Shown piece after piece: positions 45,399 to 56,195 of a stretch of 64,000 bases of DNA; position 1 is the first letter of the stretch; every line of letters begins with the position of its first letter. This DNA comes from Dipteris shenzhenensis. Taxonomy: Eukaryota > Polypodiophyta > Polypodiopsida > Gleicheniales. Under the pieces are notes generated by a model. It was not told the DNA's origin, ran no database searches, and saw only the letters and a program-made list of their open reading frames with translations. The position numbers and the translations under genes are program-made. The stretch lies in NCBI GenBank assembly GCA_047967505.1, contig CM106538.1, one strand, 5' to 3'.

Positions 45399-48300
45399 CT
45401 ATGGTTCAATCTCATCCTCAATGAGATCAACCCTTACCAAACTATCTACTTCAATATCCAAATCAATGTGGAAATCTACAAATACATTCAGCCCACTACT
45501 ACTTTTGCTACTATGCTCATCAAAATCAGCATCACCAATGGCAGGCTCATAACCCATGGGTTGAATATCTGTATCTCCTATCTCATGATCATCCTCCTCT
45601 CTCGTATCACGATCATCATCACCTCCATGGCCATGATCATCCTCCATATGCTCCATATTAGTAAAAGTACTAGGTATGATGTGCCACCACCTATTATTAT
45701 CCACCATTGGTTTGGATAGACAACCTATTCAAACACAAATACAAACATTTTATTTTCCTTGCATCAAAGGTATAAAATATAAAAAAGACAGTATTTTAAT
45801 ATATGTGTAGTACCTATTCACATTGTTGCGGTAGTACTATGTATCCTTCTTGCTTTGCCAAAACTATGTGGAGTCAATAGTTACAAAGCCACTTGCATGG
45901 CATTTGATTGTTGCATTAGGGCCTCTTTCCACCATGTCCTTAAACCACTTGACATCCAAAACATACACAAAGAAGTGCCAAAAGTCAAGCTTAATAATAT
46001 CTTGGATTATGCCACAATAATCATCCATGGCTCCATTGGCTCCCTCAATGCTAGCAATGACGCTGCAATCTTATGTGTACCTCTTATCATCAATACATTG
46101 TGTCTGAAAATGCTTGCCCTCATATTGAACATAGTACACTACACCAAGACAAAATAAATTGAATAAGAAATCTAAATTGTTGAAAGCTCTAACTAATGCA
46201 TAACATTCTATACACTAACCTTTTGCATGCATCCTCTAGCATACTCCCATTCTTCCATTGTGATATGCATCCCCTCATCTCTCTCTGCTCTCTCCATTTT
46301 GTCAAGTGGCAATCAACATGAATATCCTTTGGAAGTGCTCTTAGATGCTCAAGGTATGGCACACGAGATCCATGGTGTGTACAAAAGAGGGCCCTTTCTC
46401 CTTATCTTCTTGCCTTTGCATCCTCATATCTTGTCACCCATCTTTTTGTCACATCACTATTAAGCATGCAATAGAGGTTTAGACTATTAAGCCATGCCCT
46501 GTCCATTACTTTGCTCTGTCCTTTCCCTTGAGGCACAATAGAGGTTATCCTTAGGTCTTCTTCATCTCTCCATAGTCGTGGGAGAGAGTTGTCCACATCA
46601 ACAAGAAACTCAGAAATATATACAAGTGACTCTTATACCAACCAACCCTTGGCCATGCTACCTTCATGCCTTGCATTTTGCCTCACAAAACCCTTCAAGA
46701 TCTTCATGAAGCACTCGAGGAAGAACAACCATCGTGCATGTATAGTGCCACATATAGCAATCTCATGTACCAAATGCACTATGAGATGTAGTTGGCTTGT
46801 GAGAATAGAACATGGAAAGGTCTCCTCCACTAAACAAACCACCTCCACTGACGAAACTAGAGCATCCTCAAGTGTGGTGGGATCTATTTCCTTTGAGCTC
46901 ACATACCTAGAAAGAAAAAAGTGCACCATATTAGCAATATAAAAACCGTGCATCACACATTGATACGCTTCAAATTTTGTATAGTGTGAAGTATCTCTCA
47001 AGCTCGCCCATCTTCTAAATACAATCCTTCATGTCCTATGATGCACTATCAAAAATGCTAGTAGGTAGTATGAATTGAACACTTGAGCGATGGTTGATTA
47101 GTTGCTTCTACACTCACAAATTTGGAAGGAAAAAGAATTATGCCAAGTCATACTTACTTGGAACATATTGTGCCAATCATGAGATTTTAAGCCATATAAT
47201 TTCTCTACACCTCTTTTCTTGCTCTTTGTGAAGGCCCCCTTCAAACACCTCATGCATCTAGTGGGAGTACAAATTGTAGTGATAGCCCACTTTACCGCCG
47301 CCATCTATAGCTTTGATAACTTCCATGGTACATGAGGTAAAAAGGCACACCCATTTGGCCTCTCTTGTGGCCAAGCTTCATGCATCCTCCTTGTGGTGCG
47401 TAGATCCTCCCTTATGCTCAAGGAATCTCATGTCCCATTCAAATGTTCCCAAATGGTAGATGCCACATTCTTGAAGATATGCATGGGATCAAGAAAGTGA
47501 TTGCTCTTAAGGTGGGAACAATATGGTAGCCAATAAAAGATGGAGTATCTAAACAAAATATGGTGTTAGCGTGCAATCTTTATTTCCATTCAATATAGCA
47601 CGCAATAGTTTACAAACCCTTACCTGCTCATGCCACATGGAGGAGGAGTCATGGAAAGGTCCCAAATTTGCTTTCAATCTCGTGTAATGAGTGACTATGG
47701 GGGGACTTCATTCCAAGGGTGACATATCTAGAATGATCAGATGGGAGGAATCGATGGTGATTCTCATAGATGGCCTTATTCAAGTCCTCTGGCCATGAAG
47801 CAACTAGCAAAGGACCACAAACAAGACATGCATGGTAACCCGATATAGTGAGACCTAAACAATAGATGCAATTACGTAAGCAAGGTGGGTTTTGGGTGCC
47901 ACATCAATTGCCTAATCATAATTAAAAGTTCAATGCTTACTTGAACACTCGCCATAGCCTAGGAGTCATGCATTGTCCACATCAAGACTGCCTTGCATGT
48001 GAAGTCTCATGATGAGGGAGGCCTACTCACGTCATACACCTCAATACCTCTCCAAAGGATCTCCAGCTCATCAATCAAAGGCTCCAGATAAACATCCACG
48101 TTTTTGACTTTATGTTTCCCTGGAATTAGAAGGGATAACATAACATGTCCTTTCTTAATTGCCATAGAGGGTGGAAGATTATAATTCACCAATATCACTG
48201 GCCATACACTGTAAGAGAGGCTTTTGAGACCAAATGGGTTCACACCATCCATATTGAATCCAAGTCTCAAGTTCCTAGGTTTTTCCTTGAAGCTTGGCCA

Positions 48301-49455
48301 TGTGTCTTCAATATGCTTCCACACAAGAGTGTCTGCGGGAGATCTCCACTTGCCATCGGTTGATCAATGGGAGGAATGCCATGACATGAGCTCTGCAATG
48401 GATTTGCACTTGAACATAGGTTGAATGCGAGGGATTATGGGAAAATATCGTAAAACCTTACGAGGCACATCCAAAGTTTTGAGATATGCTCTATATCTTT
48501 CCTTGCCACAAGTAGGACACTCTCGAGCCTCCTTATGTGGTCCACGAAACAGAACAAAATCATTGACGCACACATAGATGCACTTGTAATCCAACCCTCC
48601 AAGAGAGGTCACATGCTGCCTTGCCATATCTTTTGAGGTCAGTAATTTATTCTCGCTTGGAAGCATTTTAAACGATAGCCTACACGTGAAGACCATAAAT
48701 GAGAAAAAGTATTCCAGTAACTGATCCAAGTAATGCATTCAAACTTGCATTGCTCCATACATAAATGGTCTACAAGTTTTGTAACTCAAGGGAGGCACGT
48801 AGAATAGAGAATGTACACCCCTCAAATATTGGTGTTGATGCTGCAATAAAAAGATTATCCTACTCCATGCTATCATCCCTACCTGAAGACTAATGGGCAA
48901 ATAAATCTCGCACCATATCATCAAACACCTCCTCCTCCACAGCCTCATGAGGTTAATGGTGGGGCTACTATCACCATCACTCCATGCATCCATAACGGTC
49001 TCTCCTGAAGATCGCACCTCATATTGCCGACGCCTTGCCTCCTCATGACGAGCATAGGGCAACATATGCAAGTGTGGCACTGCATCTTGTAAAGGATCAT
49101 ATATCAAACACTTGAACACCTATAGGTATCTCAATCAACCTCAATGCTTTAACACTGACAATGGATATGGTCGCATCCCATTCTTCATACTTTAAGATGT
49201 GAATGAGTGCAATTCTATGTGCATGATACATGTTTCATTCACATCGATCACACATACATTTGACTTTTTTCTCAAACCACATTTCTCGATGGTGGATACG
49301 GAGGGATTCATCCTCACTGGAGGTACTTGTTGAAGTTGAAGACATCCTACAAATAATAACAACGCAAAAAAAGTATTAGTGCTTGCAAATTTAATCCCAA
49401 AATTGTGTAGCGCATCTATTAGCGCATTTGTACTATGAAATGTGTCTATTGGCAC
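45399..49455 (-). pseudogene. CACTA (En/Spm) TNP2-type transposase, decayed
   Basis: Blocks in order on the minus strand: YKCIYVCVNDFVLFRG and ECPTCGKERY (zinc-like), VPRKVLRYFPIIPRIQPMF (48.7-48.4 kb), NLRLGFNMDGVNPFG and YSVWPVILVNYNLPP. Then come HVMLSLLIPGKHK and NVDVYLEPLIDELEILW (48.3-48.0 kb) with AVLMWTMHDSWAM, KLYGLKSHDWHNMF (47.2 kb), LVHEIAICGTIHARWLFFLE (46.8 kb) and YYCGIIQDIIKLDFWHFFVY (46.0 kb). An acidic C-terminus ends at 45399. These are the conserved blocks of Transposase_21 and the following DUF4218 region. Many stops are present, so it is non-functional. A few spacers may be introns. Confidence 0.9.
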
Positions 49456-49999
49456 GTCTAATACACAATGCAGAGCTCCAATAAATACGCTTTTAGATGT
49501 GTTAACTGGTTTTTAAACCTATATTTACTCACTCTACCGCTTGCTCTCCTTTCAACGACCACACCCACCTCTAAGAGAAACTCATCTCCAAGCAACTTAC
49601 ACCTCATCTCCAAGCATACACATCATACACATTCATCTCCAAGCATACAAGAGAAGAGGGTGGAGAAGGAAGCCATGAGAGAAGAAAAAGAAGAAGCTTT
49701 TGAGAAGAAAGAGAAGAAACTTTTCATATCTCTATCCAAGGTAAGTCTCTTGTCGATTGCTCTTCTCTCTCAATCTATGATGCTTCTTGTACTTGTGGAA
49801 AGTTGTTCTCTTCAGATTTGTCCTTTGTCACATGCAAAAGAGAATGTTTTTGGGTACTTTTGTTCTTTTTGGGGTCGGTGGTTTGTCGTTGTCAAATTTT
49901 GTTGAGATTCATCTGTCAGAACACTTCTAAAAGCACGTCTAACTATAATTTGAATTGTGCAGCCATGCCTATAGATGCATTGTTAGATGTGCTACGACA
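49407..49999. repeat. Subterminal repeat clusters, 5' side of the CACTA element
   Basis: GCGCATCTATTAGCGCAT, GGCACGTCTAATAC and CTTTTAGATGTGTTAACT lie at 49407-49510. AAGCACGTCTAACTATA and ATGCATTGTTAGATGTGC lie at 49929-49995. They match the word family at 45.03-45.18 kb, bracketing the transposase. The sequence between the two clusters has open frames but no recognised product. Confidence 0.6.
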
Positions 50000-50014
50000 A
50001 TTCTACGATTTTAT

Positions 50015-50780
50015 AGTTCTTCTCCTTCTCCTTCTCCTTCTCCTTCCCCTTCCCCTTCCCCTTCCCCTTGACCTCCCTTCTTCTTCCATTCTCCCTTCTC
50101 CTTCCATTCTTCCATCTCCCTTATCCTTCCATTCTTCCTTCTCTTTCTCTTCTCTTTCTTGATCCTTCCGATTCTCCTTTCCCTTGCATGCATGTTTAAG
50201 TCAAATTTTCAATGCCTTAAGAATTCATGAGGAAATAAGGGGTTGCATGCATGATGGAAATAAGGGATTGCATGAGGGAAATTGGACTGCATCATGAGGG
50301 CAGGATAAAGAAAGAGGGCATGCATGATGGAAATCATGGGATTGCATGAGGGAAATTGGGAAATTGGCATAACTCTTTTATATATGCATATGGAAAGAGG
50401 GCATGCATGATGGAAAACACCCCTCTTACTTCTTTCTTTCTTCTCTTCTCTTCTCTACTCTCCTTCCATTCTTCCTTCTCTTTCTCTTCTCTTTCTTGGT
50501 CCTTCCCTTCTCCTCTCCCTTGCATGCATGTTTAAGTCAAATTTTCGATGCCTTAAGCATTCATGAGGAAATAAGGGATTTCATGCATGATGGAAATAAG
50601 GGATTGCATGAGGGAAATTAGACTTGCATAACTCTTTTATATATGCATATGGAAAAGGGCATGCATGATGGAAAACACCCCTCTTACTTCTTTCTTTCTT
50701 CTCTTCTCTTCTCTTCACTACTCTTCTTATTATCAACCTTTCTTCTCTTCTCTTCTAATCTTTTTCTCTTCTTTTCGCAG
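50015..50780. repeat. Pyrimidine-rich tandem repeats
   Basis: It begins with hexamer-like CTTCTC and CCCTTC runs (50020-50070). Then units of about 240-360 bp containing CATTCTTCCTTCTCTTTCTC, TTGCATGCATGTTTAAGTCA, AGGAAATAAGGGATT and GCATGCATGATGGAAA repeat about two to three times up to 50780. The poly-Lys/Glu frames on the minus strand are artefacts. Confidence 0.88.
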
Positions 50781-51589
50781 TTCATCATGTGGCCAAGAAG
50801 CTCTTCATCATGTGGCCAAGAAGCTCTTCGGGAGCGTCGCTTGACCCTCGAGATGCCTTATTACATCAGTTACATAACATTTTGGGGCACCCTCCCACTC
50901 CACAAGAGTTATATACATACATGGGGTGAAAGCAAGGTAATGTGGAATGCTTTTTCCACTATATAGCATGAAAATATAGCAAAATACATAGTACTTAGAT
51001 GAAGAAAAAATAAGTCATTATATTTTTCAATAAAATATATAGAGTTCGTTGCATGATTATGTGCACCACTACCAAACGAGATGTTTCGGGTAGTTCTTAG
51101 ATTCCAACAACAAATTTGGTTCCCTCCTGATCGTGTTGTCAACCATTCCTACAAGCTAAAGAGCTTCATATTTGCCGTCTGTGCTATTGCACTATCATCC
51201 AACTCGTGACTTCAATTTTTGCTTATCGCTTTCTACTGTTTATGAAGTTTGACATGTAGATGTTGGCATAGACTAAATGAGGCTTGATTTTGTTCAAGTT
51301 TAACACATCATTTTTTGAATTGATAGCATTGATATAGCAATTCATCCTGCTTGGAAGGAGGAGGAAGTATGCCATTCGAGAGCTTTCAGTAGTAGATGGA
51401 GTGGTTGTATTGAAATGGTTACTAAGATTGCTAAATATTTTGGGAGAGCGAGAGCAGGAAGAATGAGGAGGCGATGGTTTGCGCTGGGTTTGCGTGAGTT
51501 TGCAATTGTTGTTGACTATTGCTAAGAATCCATTGGATCCTATTTTTCCTTCATTACTTTCCGGTTGAGCTTTTCTTGAGAGCTATAAA
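50781..51589. other. Unassigned
   Basis: Holds a direct duplication of ATCATGTGGCCAAGAAGCTC at about 50785-50828. No coding sequence is recognised, though the last part may be LINE endonuclease sequence too decayed to read. Confidence 0.4.
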
Positions 51590-52322
51590 GCATGCTAGGT
51601 TGGGTGCATCTAAGGTTCAAAGTGGCTTCAAGAAGGTGACACACCATCAGCATTCTTCTTTAGAGCGGTTAGAGAGAAAAGTATGCTGAGGGAAATCTAG
51701 TGTATGAGGAGTAAAAAATAGTTGAGATTTTCATGTAGCATTTATCTAGCATTGCGATAAGTACTAGGCCAGTTCAAAAAATAAATTACAAGGTAAAGCT
51801 AGATGCATTCCCAAGCAATTTGCATGATAGGTGGTGATGCCTTATGAGGCTTTGTTGTTGCAAAGGCCCTTCTTTGGCGGCTGAGATCAAATATGTTCTT
51901 TGGCTGAGATCAACAACTGAGATCAAATATGTTTTCTCTATGGCTAGAGGTAAGTCACTTGGGCCTGGCAGTATGCCTATTGAGTTCTATCAACATAACT
52001 TGTGGGGGATATGATGGAAGTAATTAGCTGGTGCACTTTTCAAAGAGGTCTGATGCCTCAGAGTCTTAATATGGGTATGACAAATCTCGTTCCTGAGGAG
52101 CAGAATAGATGGTCCATGTCACTGGAGACCTTTATCGATGCTCAATTGTGCGTGTAAAGTTATGGTCAAGGATTTGGCCGATAGAATCAAGCATATTCTT
52201 AGTAGGGTGGTGCATGACAGACAATATGGTTTTGTATATGGAAGGAACATAGAAGATGTCGTTCTAAATATATTATTGGCTATTGATCATGCTATGAATC
52301 ATATTGACTTTTATTATTTCTA
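51590..52322 (+). pseudogene. LINE (L1-like) pol fragment
   Basis: Plus-strand readings include AFFFRAVREKSMLREI, then MARGKSLGPGSMPIEFYQ (the SPGPDGxPxEFY motif) and LSMLNCACKVMVKDLADRIK. HDRQYGFVYGRNIEDVVLNI, the start of the RT core, follows. The frame is broken in several places and ends before the catalytic Asp pair. Confidence 0.85.
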
Positions 52323-52329
52323 GCTTTAC

Positions 52330-53231
52330 AGAGATCATGGTAGCTATATTGCAGCTCGCAAGGCATCTAAGAAGACATCACAAGTACAATCCCAATACAA
52401 AAGAAATTTTGCGAGTGCGCATGGGAGTTAATGAGGGGTATGGACTCAGTATGGTTGGAATAGATGCAAGGGAGATATGAATAGGTTTAAAAGACATCAG
52501 CCTTGCAGGTTGGGAGTCTATATTTGCATGTCACAAATTGGTTTTTGGGCAGAAGCAAATAAAGTCATATCATGTACGTGATGAGTTTTCCGAGAAGCTT
52601 GTGCAGCATCACTATGAAGTCTATCAAGAGGGGCCACCCAATTACAAAATTGGGCTCTTTTTTGCAGAGTCCTTTGCCTTGGAGAACTACAAGTCAATGC
52701 AAAGAGCTAAGGACATGCAACCTTTCACCATTGCATGGGCTCCATTTGCGGAGAGTGCAATGGAACATGATGAGGTCTGAGGGCATCTAGGTGCAAAGTG
52801 CAAGAGGTGGGAAGAGAATATGAGACCTTTACATGGTGTGTTCCCTTCACCCAATGTAAAACCCGTAGTTTCCACAACACTAGTGAAAAATCTATTTTAT
52901 ATGAGCCCAGAATTCCAAAAAAAATAGGAAGATGGCATTGTTGGAATGACAAGTATAGTTGAGATTAGGTTGGGACATATGAAGTCGGCGCTTGATGAGA
53001 AACACCAGGTTCTTGAAGTCATTAGCCAATACTTGTATAGAGCAAAAGGCAAGTGCATAGAGATGAACAGGATGGAAGTTGAACTATTTAGTCTTGGAGG
53101 ATGCTGCTCGAGAACAGTTGTTACAAATGTTCCAAAGATTTCATACCAAAGACGATGCATAGGAACTATAGAAAAGGGTTGACGATGCCAAGGTGAGTCT
53201 CCCAAATAATTTTATTTTATTTTTTATTTGT
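52330..53231 (+). other. Unrecognised protein-like open frames
   Basis: An 80-codon frame at 52538-52780 (SEKLVQHHYEVYQEGPPNYK, then FFAESFALENYKSM) and a 78-codon frame at 52946-53182 (MTSIVEIRLGHMKSALDEKH) look like real protein remnants because of their amino-acid balance. I recognise no family. They lie between a LINE fragment and a satellite array, so an unknown transposon protein is most likely. Confidence 0.3.
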
Positions 53232-53520
53232 GCTATATAGAACTTAATTTTATCTCTCAGGCATTCTACATAAGCTATATATCTCATACAGTTTGCTATG
53301 TATAATATCTCTTATATATAGCATGTAACCTATTCTTAATGAGCTATATTATATAGCTCATACTATGTGCTATACATTATTTCTATTATATATTGCTTTA
53401 TTTCATCTTTCAAGCATACTAAATGAGCTATATAGCTCATATGTGTGCTATGTACTTTATCTCTGGTATATACACTCACTCTATTCTCTCGGCCTACTGA
53501 ATAAGCTCCATAGGTCATGC
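53232..53520. repeat. ~80-bp satellite, left part (3-4 units)
   Basis: Monomers contain the palindrome AGCTATATAGCT, then CATACTATGTGCTATGTACA, ATATAGCACTCAATCTATTC and CAAGCATACT. The array is cut by the Copia-E insertion at 53520 and continues at 60834. Confidence 0.93.
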
Positions 53521-53777
53521 TGTTGAGAGTTCACGCTCAACATCATGTGATCATGTGTGCATAGCACCATCACGTGATCATATGTGCATAGCACTAACCT
53601 TATAGAGTGCTATAAAGGAAAGGGTTAGATCCCCTAACCCTAACCCTAAAAGGGTTTGTATATATTCTATTTTTTCAACTAATTCTAGTGTACATTTAGT
53701 CATTTGTGGTGTGCTCTCTAGCTGTGCCCTCTCTCCTCATCTCCACTCTTCTCCTCTCCCCTCTTCATATTTTGTCA
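53521..53777 (+). repeat. Copia-E 5' LTR
   Basis: Starts TGTTGAGAGTTC and ends TTTTGTCA. It contains a repeated ATCATGTGTGCATAGCAC / ATCATATGTGCATAGCAC pair, a CTATAAAGG TATA-like box at 53610 and a telomere-like CCCTAACCCTAACCCTAAA at 53632-53650. Confidence 0.96.
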
Positions 53778-53793
53778 TGGTATTAGAGCTCCC
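53778..53793 (+). other. Copia-E primer-binding site
   Basis: TGGTATTAGAGCTCCC abuts the LTR. TGGTATTAGAGC differs by one base from the usual initiator Met tRNA complement. Confidence 0.88.
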
Positions 53794-54759
53794 TTGCCTT
53801 CCGCTGAGGCATTGTGATTCTTGAGAGTGTGAGAGAGATTGTGAGATTGAGAGTTCCCTTGAGTGTTCTCCGTGAGAGTCCACTTCCGATGAGAGATCTT
53901 CATCTGTCCATTTGAGAGAAAATTTCCGTCATTCCTTAAGAGATTTCCGTTCATTTCTTGAGTTTCCTTGTGAGGATTTCAATTCATTTTGTGAGACAGA
54001 TCTGTGAGGATTTGTTCTTCTTCTTCTTAGAGCAAGAGATGGTGAATTCTTTGAGTTGAAGAGAGAACAGTTTCTTACTAAGGCTTTGAGAGAGAGAGGC
54101 AACCAACTCCGTCCACACAGCTCTGGCTGCTGTGTATCTCCAGCCCATCAACGGCTTCTAGCTTACCTCTCCAAGCCACGACTACTCATAGCTCCTCACA
54201 TGTAACAGATTTGCCAAGCAACGTCCACGAGCCATGGAGCCAACCTCGCTCGCGATTCGCCTAAGATTCTGCTTCTTTTCATAGAGGTCTCTAAGAAGAG
54301 AATTAGATTCCACGGAGGTGCCTCTTTCAAGCGTCGACATGTTGGAACAAAGGGCGGCAAAAACGCGAGGCCTGTAAGCAAACAGTTACTGCGGGAATTT
54401 CCCCAGTCGCGGATGAGACCGTGCAGGCAACGGCTCGCGAAATGCAATCATATCCGGAGCGTTTTCGTCTCACAATAAAGTCAGTGAACGCGAGCAGCGC
54501 GGACACCGGCCGACACGAGAAGAGGAAGCTATGTGCCGATGGAAATGCGAAACCTTGAGAAAAGCGTCCATCGGCCTTGGGCAAGATCTTGCCGCCATCG
54601 CTGCACAAGAACTTGATGCGAGACCCAGAAAGCTCTTCTCAATCGGCGGCCATTCAACTGTGTACACCAGAAGAGCCTCCATCGGAGAAGACGACAGAAT
54701 CTCGAGATTCCGTCGGCATTTCAGACATTCTGATAACGATTCCGGTCTCCCTCCTTGCG
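53794..54759 (+). other. Copia-E leader with CpG-rich segment
   Basis: The first part is AT/GA-rich. From about 54180 to 54760 CpG density rises sharply (GCGGGAATTTCC, TCGCGGATGAGACC, ATCCGGAGCGTTTTCG). No conserved protein is found in either strand. It could be a captured host fragment or a promoter-like island. Confidence 0.5.
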
Positions 54760-55262
54760 ACACGTGGCAGATAGCCTTAGCCACAACTGCCACGTCATCA
54801 ATCTGCCACGTCATCTTATCTGCCACGTGGCAGATAAGCGCCTCATGAATCTGACACGTGGCAACCTCGTCATCGGCCACATAAGCAGTCCACGTCATCC
54901 ACATCATCACCGACTGCCACATCATCAGTGCCACGTCACCTGTGCCATATCATCAGTGCCACGTCACCTATGCCACGTCATCAGTGCCACATCACCTGTG
55001 CCACGTCATCAGTGCCACGTCATCAGTGCCACATCACTTGTGCCACATCACCTGTGCCACGTCACGTGCCACGTCATCAGTGCCACGTCACCTATGCCAC
55101 GTCATCAGTGCCATGTCATCAGTGCCACATCACTTGTGCCACATCATTAGTGCCACATCACCTGTGCCACGTCATTAGTGCCACGTCACCTGTGCCATGT
55201 CATCAGTGCCACATCACCTGTGCCACATCATCAGTGCCACCTCAGCACTGCCACCTCAGCAA
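54760..55262 (+). repeat. 14-bp minisatellite of ACGT-core boxes in the Copia-E leader
   Basis: From about 54880 units of the form CAGTGCCACGTCAT and CTGTGCCACATCAC follow one another about 25 times. Before this, GCCACGTCATC and ACACGTGGCAGAT occur irregularly. Well over ten exact CCACGTCA boxes (reverse TGACGTGG) are present, the core bound by plant bZIP factors. Variants with CACATCA look like CpG decay products. The Pro-Arg-His-Cys-rich frames here are artefacts of the repeat. Confidence 0.92.
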
Positions 55263-56195
55263 TCCAGTCAGCACTGACCCTCTCCAGACACAGTCCCTTG
55301 CCAGGCACACTGTGAACATTCCTGCCACCTCAGCACAGAGCTTCACTGGCACACCTCTTGCAAAGCACAGTGCCACATCATCACTGCATGTGACTCACAT
55401 TGACACATCATCATTGAGCACCATTTGCACTCCTTTTGCCCCTCCACCTAGATCAAGTCATATCTCTTGATCCAGGAAGAATTTGAGGGTACTCCAAAAA
55501 GGAAAGTCGCTCGATTTTTTGTGCTCTACGCGCTCGTTACATCGCGCGCACATTTCGGCACAAGTTACACTCACATTTGAGCCTCGCCGACAAAACCACT
55601 TCCTTCACGCACATTTGCCTCTACATTGATGCATCTGACCCAGCACTTAAAAAGAACAAAAGAAAAGGAATTATTTATTGCTCTTTCATCAATCGACGGT
55701 TGGTTTAGATCTAGATCAGAGTAGACTAGATCGCCATAGAGGGGACGCTTTGAATTCCCCAAGTTGCCAATCTAAGCCATGCCCGAAATTCTTGACTAGT
55801 ACCTACTCGGAGTCAGTCCATACGCTCACATCCGATTTCACATCATTACATTACCTGAAACCTTACGTTCATCAGTTCAGTGAGCAGACTTCAGAGTTCA
55901 GAGGCATTGCAGATTGATTCAGTGGGCAGATAGCACTTGATTTCACACACACATGCCACCATTGTAAAGCCTATTTGGCTATCTCACGGCATCGTGCACA
56001 TCATTTTTCAGCCTTGTAAAGCCTCTTGGCTATTCCCGGCATCATTGCCACAAGCCTTGTAACACAGATCATATCTTATTTACTGCAGTTCTATCTTCAC
56101 CGACGGTACAGAGATTTCACTTGGCATCTTCAGTGTATTTGCAGTTGATTCATACAGAGTTTTCCAGGACACTTTTTGAGTACATTGTTTGCACC
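55263..56195 (+). other. Copia-E leader, 3' part
   Basis: No conserved protein. It leads into the gag ATG at 56196 with context CACCATGTC. Confidence 0.5.

Noticed and set aside
50011-50525. Lys/Glu/Arg-rich minus-strand frames
   Set aside because: They are translations of a polypurine strand.
53632-53650. Interstitial telomere
   Set aside because: Only three units, located at the same LTR position in three LTRs, so it belongs to the element.
54760-55262. CRISPR-like array
   Set aside because: Units are contiguous 14-mers with no spacers, and the context is a plant retrotransposon leader.
54755-55470. Long frames of repeated PRHQCH and CATSVP-like peptides
   Set aside because: They are produced by the 14-bp minisatellite in all three frames, with no non-repetitive protein part.
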